In this document: one piece after another, positions 38,949 through 48,122 of the stretch
Position numbering within the stretch: position 1 is the stretch's first letter
Layout of the letters: every line of letters begins with the position of its first letter
Assembly: GCA_022041995.1 (NCBI GenBank)
Contig: CP074381.1
Location: 1,674,001-1,738,000 of the forward strand
DNA length: 64,000 nt
Direction: 5' to 3'
Origin: Cupriavidus necator
GTDB taxonomy: Bacteria; Pseudomonadota; Gammaproteobacteria; Burkholderiales; Burkholderiaceae
Translations under genes and position numbers: made by a program
The notes under the pieces: generated by a model
Told to the model about the DNA's origin: nothing
What the model saw: only the letters and a program-made list of their open reading frames with translations
Databases searched by the model: none

Positions 38949-40088
38949 GTGGGAACCTGGATATCCATGGATGAGGCGTGTTCGCACCTCGGGGTGCGGC
39001 CGCAGACCGTTTATGCCTATGTGAGCCGGGGCAAGATCGAGGTCATGTCCGACCCGGCCGATACGCGCCGCAGCCTGTACCGCGCAGAGGACGTGGCAAC
39101 GCTGGCCAGGCGCAAGCAGGCCGGCCGCAAGCACGAGACACTGGCCGCCAACACGCTGTTCGGCGCAGAGCCCAGCATTCCCACGGCCATCTCCACGTTC
39201 GTGCGCGAGCGGCTTTACTACCGGGGACACGATGCGGTGACGCTGGCCGGATCGGCCACGCTGGAAGAGGCCGCGAATCTGCTCTGGGAGGCCGCGCAGC
39301 CCGTGGATTTTTCATCGTCGGCACGTGTCGGCCAGCCGGGCCGCGTAGCGGCGTTCAAGGCCCTGGCGGAGCTGGCGGCGACGGGACATTCCACGCATGG
39401 CCGCATGACGCGCGTGCTGCATGGCGAAGGGCAGGGGCTGGTGGGACTGCTGGCCAACGCATTCGGCGCGCAGCCAGGCACGCAGCCCTTGCATATGCGG
39501 CTGGCACAGGGCTGGGGTCAGCCTGCGGTGGCGGAGTTGTTGCGCACTGCCATGGTCCTGTTGCTCGATCACGAGTTGACCAGTTCGGCGTTTGCGTCGC
39601 GCATCGCCGCGTCAACGGGTGCATCGCTGCCGGCGTGCTTGCTGTCCGGGCTGACCACGCTGTCCGGGCCCTTGCATGGCGATGCATCGGGCCGCGTGAA
39701 GGCGCTTTTCAGTGAATTGGACCGGCAGGGCGAGGACGAGGTGCTCGCCCATCATCTGTCCACCGGTCAGCCGCTGGCTGGGTTTGGTCATCACCTGTAT
39801 CCTGATGGCGATCCGCGCGCGACGGCGCTGCTGAGCCTGTTTGATCCGCCGCCCGTGATTGCGCGCTTTGTGGAAAAGGCAACGCGACTGACCGGTTTGC
39901 AGCCCAATATCGACGTGGCATTGGCGGCCCTTGTCACGCACTATGATTTGCCTGATGACGCGGCTTTCGGCATGTTTGCCACGGCGCGCAGCGTGGGCTT
40001 GCTTGCCCACAGCCTGGAGCAGTTGAACGTCGGTCAGGTGATCCGGCCGCGGGGCCGCTACGTGGGCAAGGTGCCCGAGCGAACCTGA
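38949..40088 (+). CDS. Citrate synthase-fold protein with N-terminal HTH
   Basis: A 379-residue protein whose first 55 residues form a MerR/excisionase-like HTH (MDEACSHLGVRPQTVYAYVS and RGKIEVMSDPADTRRSLY). The rest is a citrate synthase fold. Catalytic-type residues are kept in LSGPLHGDASGRV, GFGHHLYPDGDPRA and QPNIDVALAALV. It may be a metabolite-sensing DNA-binding protein or a condensing enzyme that regulates its own divergent operon. GTG at 38949 is used; ATG at 38967 is an alternative start. Confidence 0.82.
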   Translation: MGTWISMDEACSHLGVRPQTVYAYVSRGKIEVMSDPADTRRSLYRAEDVATLARRKQAGRKHETLAANTLFGAEPSIPTAISTFVRERLYYRGHDAVTLAGSATLEEAANLLWEAAQPVDFSSSARVGQPGRVAAFKALAELAATGHSTHGRMTRVLHGEGQGLVGLLANAFGAQPGTQPLHMRLAQGWGQPAVAELLRTAMVLLLDHELTSSAFASRIAASTGASLPACLLSGLTTLSGPLHGDASGRVKALFSELDRQGEDEVLAHHLSTGQPLAGFGHHLYPDGDPRATALLSLFDPPPVIARFVEKATRLTGLQPNIDVALAALVTHYDLPDDAAFGMFATARSVGLLAHSLEQLNVGQVIRPRGRYVGKVPERT

Positions 40089-40091
40089 TGC

Positions 40092-40312
40092 TTGCTGATC
40101 AGCAATGACCGCCGCCACTTCATGCGACTCGCCCTAGCGGGCGGCGCAGCGCCTACGCTGTCGTGCCTGTCCCCGGCTCACGCGCGGCTGAGCCTGTCGC
40201 CGACACGGCCTATACCAACGCAAAAGTCCTGACGGTCGATGCTGCCAACGCCGTAGAACAGGGGTTTGCCGTCAAGGACGGAAAATTCCTGGCGACCGGA
40301 TCGGCAATTGAA
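40092..40312 (+). pseudogene. Truncated Tat-exported amidohydrolase N-terminus
   Basis: Starting at a TTG, the text reads NDRRHFMRLALAGGAAP, a twin-arginine signal. After a one-base frame change near 40163-40190 it reads ADTAYTNAKVLTVDAANAVE and FAVKDGKFLATGS, the N-terminus of YtcJ-like amidohydrolases. The gene stops abruptly at about 40312, where a converging unrelated gene ends. The catalytic domain is missing. Confidence 0.6.
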
Positions 40313-40827
40313 TTAGATGGGATCAGTGCTTGGGGAGGTCTTTATGGAAAAATCAAGAAACTCCTGCTTCGGAAGCTTTGGTGGCTTGAATTGTATAAAT
40401 CCATAGCCCAACGCGGTATGGCAAGCATTGCAGCCGTTTACCGCTGCTGAGAAACGATGATTAAATTGTTGGATGTCTTGTTTTTCGATAGCTTGAGCCA
40501 GTGGTTCGAGGTAAGTTTTCTCATTAGCCTTTAGCATTGACGCATGCTGCGGCCTCGTTATCTCTCCCACTTCTTGCGCCTCAAGCAACTCCTTGAGCTG
40601 ATACTGGGCCAATCCCCAATTTCCGCCATTTGCTGCCCAGTAGATATTAGTAAAACGGTAAGCCATCTCATGCATCACGGTTCCAAGTCCGGGCTGAATG
40701 GATGCAAGGGTCTTAACCCGATTCTCAAGCGGCCCCGCTCGATGCTTTTTTCCGATTCTGCCGTTGTCTGTGCTGCCGACCAAGTTCCAAGGCCGAGAAA
40801 TAGGATAGCGACTAGTCCGCGCAGCAT
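40313..40827 (-). CDS. Small periplasmic c-type cytochrome-like protein, one-base loss
   Basis: From ATG at 40827 (GAGGGA upstream) a signal peptide MLRGLVAILFLGLGTWSAAQ is read. The frame shifts at the C4 run 40733-40736. It continues with PLENRVKTLASIQPGLGTVM and MAYRFTNIYWAANGGNWGLA, and a single heme motif GCNACHTALGYGF near the C-terminus. Repaired length is about 171 residues. The family is not known to me. The base composition is clearly more AT-rich than the neighbours, which suggests transfer from elsewhere. Confidence 0.6.
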
Positions 40828-40954
40828 AGTTTCCCTCACGCAGGTGCTCAATCATGCGTATTCATGGTCATGCCAACTTCATTGAGTTGGCGACATTAAC
40901 GCCAATTTACAATAGATCATACTGACGAAAAGACAAGACACCACCAGCAGATGT

Positions 40955-41195
40955 CCGTTGCCGCGCAGAGAGGTCGGCCCGCTTGTCCATCTTGGCCGCA
41001 TGAGCCGCGCTGCCTGTTCGAACAACCATGCCGTCAGACAGCGGCTTGGTCTCGTCGGTGGCCGGTATCAGCCGGGTCTTGTTGCCCTTGCCGATGACCG
41101 CCAGCCATCAGCGCTCAACGCCCTGCGCATCGAGCCGGAAGGGCGAGTGCGTCGACAGTGCGCACGCGCAGTTGAAACAGCAGCTTATCTCGAGG
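40955..41195 (-). pseudogene. Tyrosine recombinase (integrase) remnant
   Basis: Read on the minus strand, the text gives THSPFRLDAQGVER, a stop, then WLAVIGKGNKTRLIPATDET. This matches the region between the two catalytic arginine boxes of XerC-like integrases. No catalytic Arg-His-Arg-Tyr set survives. The surrounding 40828-41506 stretch has no other recognisable gene. Confidence 0.55.
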
Positions 41196-41506
41196 ATCCG
41201 CTCAGGTTCGGAGCCTCGCGCCGGCGCTTCTCGGGCTCATGCACCGGCGAAGGCCGCGGCAGTTCGATCGATGGTGCGCAAATGAACAAAGCCATGAGCC
41301 TGCACAGTTGCGGGAGTGGGGCGCGGCAAAACGAACGAGGGCCTGCCTCGTCCTACTGAACACGCTTGATCGACAGCCCTCTTCTTATGCCCGTTTCACC
41401 ACCCGACAGGGCAGCCCAACGGAGCCTCTGTGGCCGACACTATCGCCATCAATGCGATGACCGCCTGCCCCGCCTGAGTTTCGCGGGAGCCAGCGAAGGC
41501 GTTTGC

Positions 41507-41869
41507 TCACCCCACCAGCAGTTTCGCAAAACTCAGCTCATGGCCGTCGGGATCGCTGATATGGAAATACCGCTCGCCCCACTCGGCATCGCGCGGGGCG
41601 GCCTCGGGACGCAGCCCGTGTTCGAGCGCCCGTTGGTGGATGGCGTCGACATCGTCGACATGGAAAATGACGCGTCCCCACCACGACCATTGCCGGCTGG
41701 ATGGCTGCGCAATCAGGTTGAGATAGCCCGTGCCTAAGTGGAAGCTGGTGAATTCCGCATTGGCGCCTCCATAGCGGATCTGGAATCCGAGCGCCTGGTA
41801 GAAGGCAACGGCTCGTGACATGTCGTGGGTGGCGAGTGTCACGGCATTGATCGAGGAAATCATAGGCAT
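41507..41869 (-). CDS. VOC/glyoxalase-family protein
   Basis: A 120-residue vicinal-oxygen-chelate fold protein with paired beta-alpha-beta modules. SINAVTLATHDMSRAVAFYQ opens the first and FHVDDVDAIHQRALEHGL the second. Metal-ligand-type residues are His in the first segment and Glu in DPDGHELSFAKLL. The substrate is unknown; it could be a lyase, dioxygenase or resistance protein. Confidence 0.85.
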   Translation of the reverse strand: MPMISSINAVTLATHDMSRAVAFYQALGFQIRYGGANAEFTSFHLGTGYLNLIAQPSSRQWSWWGRVIFHVDDVDAIHQRALEHGLRPEAAPRDAEWGERYFHISDPDGHELSFAKLLVG

Positions 41870-41896
41870 TGGCGTGTTTAACCGGACTAGATCAGA

Positions 41897-43024
41897 CTAG
41901 ATCCCGATTTGCACCGGAATCCGCCGCCGCCCGAACTGGCGCTCGAATTGTCCGAAGCGACCGGCAATCGGCGCAAAGCATTCAGGACAGGTTCCCGCAG
42001 CAGTCAGCCGATAGCTTTCGATCGCATGCCAGTCGCGCACAATGAGCAGTGCGTGGCATGCGGGGCAAAAGGTCGTGTCACCGGCGGTGTCATGGACATT
42101 GCCGGTGTACACGTAGTGCAGCCCCTCTGCCAGCGCGAGCTTGCGGGCACGCGCAAGCGTCGTGCAGGGCGTGGGCGGCACGTCGCGCATCTTGTAGTCG
42201 GGGTGGAATCCCGTGAAGTGCAGCGGTACGTCGGTGCCTAGTTCCCTGGCGATCCACTGGGCCTCGGCGCGAATCTCGTCATCGCTGTCGTTCTTGCCGG
42301 GAATGAGCAGTGTCGTGATCTCGAACCAGACCGCGGTTTCGTGCTTCAGGTACCGGAGCGTCTCCAGCACTGGCTCCAGGTGGGCCCCGGTGCACGCAAG
42401 ATAGAACGCGTCGGTAAAGCCTTTCAGGTCGACGTTTGCCGCATCCATCTTGGCGTAGAAATCGCGCCGCGCCTCCGCGCCCATATAACCGGCTGTCACC
42501 GCCACCGCCATGATGCCCAGTTCATGGCAGGCATCGGCCACGTCCATCGCATATTCGGCAAAAATTACCGGGTCGTTGTAGGTGAAGGCGACGCTCTTGC
42601 ACCGGTGGGACGCTGCGGCTTCGGCGATGGCTTCGGGCATGGCTGCATCGGCCAGCGTGTCCATCTCGCGCGATTTGCTGATGTCCCAGTTCTGGCAGAA
42701 CTTGCATGCCAGGTTGCACCCCGCCGTGCCGAACGACAGGACCGCGCTGCCCGGGTAGAAGTGATTGAGCGGCTTCTTTTCGATGGGATCGATGCAGAAT
42801 CCCGAGGAGCGGCCATACGCGGTCAGCACCATTTCCTTGCCGGCCCGCTGGCGCACAAAGCAGGCGCCGCGCTGCTCGTCATGCAGGCGGCAGTGGCGTG
42901 GGCAAAGGTCGCATTGCATGCGGCCGTCGTCCGCGAAATGCCAGTAGCGGCCGGGTAAGGGCCGGAATGCCTGGGATAAGGGGTCTGCTTCATGGCTCCG
43001 TCCCGCACTGGAACTTGGGTGCAC
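41897..43024 (-). CDS. amrS: AmmeMemoRadiSam system radical SAM enzyme
   Basis: A 375-residue radical SAM protein. It has an N-terminal cysteine pair cluster (MQCDLCPRHCRLHDEQRGAC), the CxxxCxxC motif in AGCNLACKFCQNWDISKSR, and C-terminal cysteines (TFCPACHALL, GTCPECFAPI). The usual partners AmrA and AmrB/MEMO1 are not in the neighbourhood. The biochemical role of this system is not settled. The start at 43024 is GTG. Confidence 0.9.
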   Translation of the reverse strand: MHPSSSAGRSHEADPLSQAFRPLPGRYWHFADDGRMQCDLCPRHCRLHDEQRGACFVRQRAGKEMVLTAYGRSSGFCIDPIEKKPLNHFYPGSAVLSFGTAGCNLACKFCQNWDISKSREMDTLADAAMPEAIAEAAASHRCKSVAFTYNDPVIFAEYAMDVADACHELGIMAVAVTAGYMGAEARRDFYAKMDAANVDLKGFTDAFYLACTGAHLEPVLETLRYLKHETAVWFEITTLLIPGKNDSDDEIRAEAQWIARELGTDVPLHFTGFHPDYKMRDVPPTPCTTLARARKLALAEGLHYVYTGNVHDTAGDTTFCPACHALLIVRDWHAIESYRLTAAGTCPECFAPIAGRFGQFERQFGRRRIPVQIGI

Positions 43025-43049
43025 CGCGTGCCGCCCGCACGCTTAACGC

Positions 43050-43238
43050 TTAATCCTTATGTGCCTTGTGGACGGCCGTTACCGACAATACATCCAGGTC
43101 GAAGAAGGGGCTGTCCGGTGGCGGCGGTGGCACTCCCGCGCCCCAGTTGGCGATGGCGAGCTTGATGTACTCAGCCATCTGTTCGTCGGAGACATCCCTG
43201 GGTTGGTCGATCATGACGACATAGCGGCGATTGCTCAT
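43050..43238 (-). CDS. Small conserved-looking hypothetical protein with proline run
   Basis: A 62-residue protein from ATG at 43238 with AAGGA upstream. It contains YVVMIDQPRDVSDEQMAEYI and a PPPPP run before FFDLDVLSVTAVHKAHK. It lies 25 bases upstream of amrS on the same strand. The function is unknown. Confidence 0.55.
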   Translation of the reverse strand: MSNRRYVVMIDQPRDVSDEQMAEYIKLAIANWGAGVPPPPPDSPFFDLDVLSVTAVHKAHKD

Positions 43239-43570
43239 GGCAGGTCCTTCTCTGGCCCGTGACGGCATCCTTCCCCGTACCGCGTGCGGATGCGCCAGTG
43301 CCCCCCGATGGTCGCCGCGGCGGGGCATGTCGGCTGAGTTCAGTATAGGCCCCTGCATGCGCCAATGGCGTGCCGGTCAGCGCTGCGCATCCTCGCCAAG
43401 CTGCGCCAGAAGCCCCGCAATAAACGTCCTGACTTTCATCATCCGTGGCGAATCGTTTCATCGACAGCGACATGGCGGCGCACGTGCACCTCTGCGACAA
43501 GCTTGCCGAGACAGGGAACGAACGGCTGGAGGTGTTCCGGCTCTTGCTTGCTTCGAGCGCGGGGCTTGAG
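43239..43570. other. Gap without recognised gene
   Basis: About 330 bases between the small hypothetical gene and the beta-propeller gene. Short frames exist on both strands, but none has a ribosome site or a family resemblance that I can support. Confidence 0.4.
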
Positions 43571-44536
43571 TCAGTCCAATCCGCCGAGGCGAACCAGATT
43601 CGATGCTGTCGGGGGCGGGCCCTCATACCAATGGTGTGCGATGAAGCCGCCGTCGTTGATGGCGAAGGGACCGTCGTCGCCGTCGCGCCAGGCCAGCGCG
43701 GTGCTGCCGATCAGTTCCGGCCCGATCCCGGGCACCTCGGAGACGTGGCGCTCCGGCGTGATCTTCATTATCTCCTTGCGGTGCGTCGTGTAGTAGAGGT
43801 TGCCCCCGGGCGAGAACACGAAGTCGTCGGCGCGCACGGGTTCGGCAAAGACCTCTACGCCGCCGCTGGGCCTCAAGTCGTCGCCGATGCGGATGCGCAG
43901 CATGGTGGCGCGAGCGGTGTTCGACACGTAAAGGTGGCCTAGATGGATCTTAAGGCCGTTGGCTGCCGGCGTGGGCAACTGGAACCCCGCCGGCGCATCG
44001 AGCGCGTCGTCCCGGATGAAGGGCGAAACCCGCCTGGTCTTCACATCCAGGTGCCAGATCACGCCGCCGCGACCGTCGGCGATGAGCACGCGTCCCGGCG
44101 CGAGCAGCGTCATCCCGTTCAGGGCCCTTGCCTGGTCGACCTTGAGCAGCGGGCGCGGCACATCACCGGGCGCCTGGCGGTAGACCCATTGCGTGGGCGG
44201 CGAGGTCTTGCCAGTGATGCCAGCCTCAGCAGCGCCAAAGTACAGAGTCCCGTCGGTGTCGAAAACCATGCCCCACGGATGCACGTCGAGTTGTGCGTGG
44301 ACCGAAAAACCCTTGTCGTCGACGTACTTCAGGATCTGACGGCCCCGGAAGTCCGTGACATAGAGTGCCCTGTCAGGCCCGACGGCGATACTCTCCAGGA
44401 AGGAGGGCGCCGATTGCTGGGCCACCACCACCGGTCGCACAGTGCGGTCGCTCGCCGCGGCGGACTGGGCACGAAGAGGAAGGCTGTGGCCAAGGAGCGC
44501 AACCAGGCAGGCCGCGCAAATTGTGCGTCGGTTCAT
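43571..44536 (-). CDS. Periplasmic SMP-30/gluconolactonase-like beta-propeller
   Basis: A 321-residue protein with a signal peptide (MNRRTICAACLVALLGHSLP) followed by propeller blades such as ESIAVGPDRALYVTDFRGRQ, VHPWGMVFDTDGTLYFGAAE and VRADDFVFSPGGNLYYTTHR. The fold is shared by lactonases. It is the last gene of the LysR-flanked operon with a maleylacetate reductase-like enzyme and a Bug receptor, which suggests lactone or aromatic-acid metabolism. Confidence 0.78.
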   Translation of the reverse strand: MNRRTICAACLVALLGHSLPLRAQSAAASDRTVRPVVVAQQSAPSFLESIAVGPDRALYVTDFRGRQILKYVDDKGFSVHAQLDVHPWGMVFDTDGTLYFGAAEAGITGKTSPPTQWVYRQAPGDVPRPLLKVDQARALNGMTLLAPGRVLIADGRGGVIWHLDVKTRRVSPFIRDDALDAPAGFQLPTPAANGLKIHLGHLYVSNTARATMLRIRIGDDLRPSGGVEVFAEPVRADDFVFSPGGNLYYTTHRKEIMKITPERHVSEVPGIGPELIGSTALAWRDGDDGPFAINDGGFIAHHWYEGPPPTASNLVRLGGLD

Positions 44537-44568
44537 CGTTTGTCTCTCATGGTTCTGGCGGGAGGCAC

Positions 44569-45654
44569 TCATAGCGCCGGCGGCGCGCCGTCAAACGCGT
44601 CCTGCAGCAGTTGCCGCAAGGCCTTCGCTTCAAGCGGACGGGGGTTCGGGTAGTGGTTCTCCATCGCCAACGCGCAGACGCGGTCGAGGTCCTCCTCGCG
44701 CATGCCAATATCGCGCAGCGCCACGGCAGCACCCAACGAAGCAGCCAGGTCGAACACCGCCTGCGGGCCGCTAGCGTCAGGGCGGCCCAACGCGGCGGCA
44801 ATCGCCGCCATCGCCTGGGGTGCCGCGGGCGCGTTGTAGGCCAGCGCGTGCGGCAGCACGATCGTGTGCGTCTCGGCATGGGGCAGGTTGTAGCTGCCGC
44901 CAAGCGTGTGGCACAGCTTGTGATGCAGGCCAACCGTGGCGCTGCCCAGCACGGCGCCGCAGAGCCAGGCGCCATATAGCGCATCGCCCCTGGCCGCGCG
45001 CAGCTCGGCGCTGTCCCGCTCGCCGCCGGCTGTCGCGATCACCGGAAGCGCACGCCCCAATGCCGCGATGCCTTCCCGGCACATCCAGTCGCTGACGGGC
45101 GTCCGATCGCCCGCGTAGAGCCCTTCGGCGGCGTGAGCAATGGCATTGATGCCGCTGGTCACGCTCATCGCCACCGGCAGGCCAAGGGTCAGGTCCGGAT
45201 CGTAGACCACCGTGCGCGGCAGCACGCGTGGATCGCGCCCGGTACGCTTCAGGCCCCCTTCGGTCAGGCCATAGATCGGCGTCATCTCCGAGCCGGCGTA
45301 GGTCGTCGGGACGGCAAGGATGGGCAAGTCCGATTCGAGGGCGATGGCCTTGCCAAGCCCGATGGTCGAGCCGCCGCCGATCGCCACCACGGCATCGGCG
45401 CCGAGTTCCGCCGCGCGGGACCGCGCCAGTCGCGCCTGCTCCACTGGCACGTGCATGACCGCGCCGTCGAAGATGCCGGCGCAGCGCGCCCCCAGCACCG
45501 CAGCGGCGCGCTCGGCCAGGTCGCGTTGTTGCGGGGTGCAGAGCACCAGCAGCTTGCGTGCGCGCAAGTTGTCGGCCTCGTCGCCGAGCGTTGCGAGTGA
45601 GCCGGCCCGGAAAACGATGCGTTGCGGATGGGTCTGGTAGATAAAGGGTTGCAT
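44569..45654 (-). CDS. Maleylacetate reductase-type iron alcohol dehydrogenase
   Basis: A 361-residue protein of the iron-containing alcohol dehydrogenase family, closest in pattern to maleylacetate reductases. Motifs are AVVAIGGGSTIGLGKAIAL, PILAVPTTYAGSEMTPIYG and the metal-binding LHHKLCHTLGGSYNLPHAET. Maleylacetate reductase makes 3-oxoadipate in hydroxyquinol and chlorocatechol pathways, but no ring-cleavage genes are in view. A GTG at 45666 is an alternative start directly abutting the upstream Bug gene. Confidence 0.85.
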   Translation of the reverse strand: MQPFIYQTHPQRIVFRAGSLATLGDEADNLRARKLLVLCTPQQRDLAERAAAVLGARCAGIFDGAVMHVPVEQARLARSRAAELGADAVVAIGGGSTIGLGKAIALESDLPILAVPTTYAGSEMTPIYGLTEGGLKRTGRDPRVLPRTVVYDPDLTLGLPVAMSVTSGINAIAHAAEGLYAGDRTPVSDWMCREGIAALGRALPVIATAGGERDSAELRAARGDALYGAWLCGAVLGSATVGLHHKLCHTLGGSYNLPHAETHTIVLPHALAYNAPAAPQAMAAIAAALGRPDASGPQAVFDLAASLGAAVALRDIGMREEDLDRVCALAMENHYPNPRPLEAKALRQLLQDAFDGAPPAL

Positions 45655-45666
45655 GATGCCGGACAC

Positions 45667-46670
45667 CTATTCAAGGACGATGTGGCGCGCCTTGATCAGC
45701 CGGCCCCAGCGCGCGGATTCTTCCTGGATCAGCTTGTTGGCCTGGGCACCGTCGCCGGCGATCACATCGAAGCCACCGTCGCTCAGTACCTTGCCGATGG
45801 CCGGATCGCGCAGCGTGGCGTTGACCTCGGCGGCGAGCTTGCCAATGACGTTGGGCGGCGTGCGCGCCGGCGCGATCATCGCTACCCACGAATAGGCCTC
45901 GAAGCCCTTGTAGGCCTCGGCCACTGCCGGCACGCCCGGCAGGCGCGCATCGCGTTGCCGGGCCGTCACGGCCAGCGCGCGCAGCTTGCCGGCCTGCACA
46001 TAGGGCATCACCAGCGGCAGGCTGGCGATCATCGAGTCGACATGGCCGCCCAGCAGGTCGTTGATGGCCGGGCCGCCGCCCTTGTAAGGGGTATGCGTGC
46101 CGCTGGTTCCCGCGGCTTCATGGAACAGTTCGGCCACCAGCTGGTTGGAACTGCCGGCGCCGACCGACGCGTACGACACGCCATCCTTCTTCTTCGCCGC
46201 GGCGACATAGTCCTGCAGCGTCTTGTACGGCGAACTGGCGGGAACGACCAGCACCATCGGCGAGCGGACCATGTATGAGACGCCGGTCAGGTCCTTCTGC
46301 GAGACATACGGCAGTTTTGGATAGATATGCGACTCGGTAGCGAAGCCATCGAACACCATGCCGATGGTGTAGCCGTCCGCCGCGCTGCGCGCGATCTGTG
46401 CGGTGCCGATGGTGCCGCCCGCGCCGGCGCGGTTGTCGATCATCACCGGCTGCGCCAGGCGCTTGCGCAGGCCCTCCTGGATCTGCCGCGCCACCTTGTC
46501 CACGGTGCCGCCGGCGGCATAAGGCACGATCAGCGTGACCGGCTTGGCCGGCCAGGTTTCGGCGCGGGCGCTGGCGGGGACATCGACACGGCCGTTACCG
46601 TGACCAGCGCCGCTGCCGCCAGCCGTGGCAGCGCGAAGCGCCGGATCGTCTTTGCTGCGGTAGTCTCCAT
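45667..46670 (-). CDS. Bug-type tripartite tricarboxylate receptor, one-base loss
   Basis: Second TctC/Bug receptor. From ATG at 46670 (GAGGAG upstream) a signal peptide ends near MSPPA. The frame shifts near 46566-46572, after which ETWPAKPVTLIVPYAAGGTV and PVMIDNRAGAGGTIGTAQIA give the family core. Repaired length is about 334 residues. It heads the operon with the maleylacetate reductase-like gene and is divergent from a LysR regulator. Confidence 0.88.
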
Positions 46671-46714
46671 CGGGGTCTGCTCCTCTCTGTCATGGGGATG
46701 CCCGGCAACCTCCA

Positions 46715-46736
46715 CTTTTGCTTTATTTGCTAAAAG
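46715..46736. promoter_or_regulatory. Possible LysR operator
   Basis: CTTTTGC and GCTAAAAG form imperfect arms around an AT-rich centre in the 160-bp region between the divergent Bug operon and the LysR gene. Both position and dyad shape suit a LysR binding site. This is an inference from shape only. Confidence 0.35.
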
Positions 46737-46830
46737 CCGGCGCGCCGGGATCGGTCACTGGATGTTAGACTGGTCCGCATCGTGCGGGAAGCCGGTTCGC
46801 CTGCGCAAGGCCTTTGCGGAGAATGCAAAA

Positions 46831-47769
46831 ATGGAGTTCAGCCGATTCGCGGAAAACCTGTCCATCTTCGTCGAGGTCGCCCAGTCGGGCAGCTTCTCGG
46901 CGGTAGCCCGCCAGCGTGGCCTCGTGGCCTCCTCGGTGGCACGGCAAATCGATACGCTGGAGCGCGAACTAGGGGTGCCGCTGTTCACGCGCTCGACCCG
47001 GGCACTGGTCCGCACCGATGCCGGGGAACTGCTGTTCGCGCGCGCCACGCGCATCCTGCATGAGCTGAGCGATACGCGCGATGCCGTGACGGCGCTGGAG
47101 CAGGGCGTCAGCGGGCTGATCCGGGTCGCGTGCCTGCCCGCGTTCGGCCGGCGCCACGTGGTACCGCACCTCGGCGCGCTGTACGCCCAGTATCCGCGGC
47201 TGACGGTGGAGCTGGCACTGACCGAGCGCATCGTCGATCCCGTGGTCGAACGGTTCGATGTCGTGATCCGCGTCGGCCAGCAGGCCGACAGCTCGCTGGT
47301 TGCCCGCTGCATCGCCAGCCAGCGCTACATCATCTGCGCGACGCCCGGCTATCTGGCCTTGCATGGGCGTCCGGCGCATGCCGACGAGATCGGCAGGCAC
47401 CGCCTGATCGACCGTGGCCACAGCACCAGCATGCGCGGCTGGCGTGAGCTGCTGACGCCGGCGCACGCCGCCGAGGCGACGTTTGCGCTCGAGTGTGACG
47501 ACTGCGATGCGCGCCGGCTGTCGGTGCTGCAGGGCCTTGGCATTGCGCTGATGCCCGATTGGTCGGTCGGGCCGGATATCGGCGCGGGCAGGCTGGTGGA
47601 GCTGACGCTTGAGGGCCTGTTGCCACAGGCGCCAGGCGGCATCTACCTGCTGCGCGCCACCCAGCATGCCAGCGCGAAAGTGAAGGCTTTCTGTACCCAC
47701 CTGACAGCCAGCATGGGCAGTCCCCCGACCTGGCAACAGGCGATGGCTGGGGAAGCCGTTCTGGCGTAA
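46831..47769 (+). CDS. LysR-family transcriptional regulator
   Basis: A 312-residue LysR regulator. The HTH lies in residues 5-65 (FVEVAQSGSFSAVARQRGLV; RQIDTLERELGVPLFTRSTR) and is followed by the effector-binding domain (RFDVVIRVGQQADSSLVARC). It is divergent from the Bug/maleylacetate reductase/beta-propeller operon and is the likely regulator of it. ATG at 46831 has GGAGA upstream. Confidence 0.92.
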   Translation: MEFSRFAENLSIFVEVAQSGSFSAVARQRGLVASSVARQIDTLERELGVPLFTRSTRALVRTDAGELLFARATRILHELSDTRDAVTALEQGVSGLIRVACLPAFGRRHVVPHLGALYAQYPRLTVELALTERIVDPVVERFDVVIRVGQQADSSLVARCIASQRYIICATPGYLALHGRPAHADEIGRHRLIDRGHSTSMRGWRELLTPAHAAEATFALECDDCDARRLSVLQGLGIALMPDWSVGPDIGAGRLVELTLEGLLPQAPGGIYLLRATQHASAKVKAFCTHLTASMGSPPTWQQAMAGEAVLA

Positions 47770-48122
47770 GACGGCCCGGGGGGTGGCTTTCGCGATCTCC
47801 GCAAGATACTGTTCGGGAAGACCGCGTCAATGATGCACCCGAGCGATGTTGTCCCGGTGTGCCGCAGGGCATAGTAGCGGGGGATTGTAGAGCGAAGCGA
47901 TTGTGCCACCTCAATTTTCGAGGACGGCTCGGGTTCGGCCTTGCAGCCATAGAACAATACAGTCGCATGAATGCTGAGCGTAAAAAGGCAACGCTCAACA
48001 TCTGGCTCTTTTCGCGCTCGGTCGGAGGGCAAGGCGAGCACGCGGAAAATGCGGGCGTTCCGTGATCCCCTTGATGGACCTGCCCTTGCCGGCACCATCG
48101 CGCCAATGACTATGTCAACCGG
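47770..48122. other. Gap without recognised gene
   Basis: About 350 bases between the LysR gene and the end of the histidine phosphatase gene. I found no RNA gene, repeat or supported coding frame. Confidence 0.4.
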
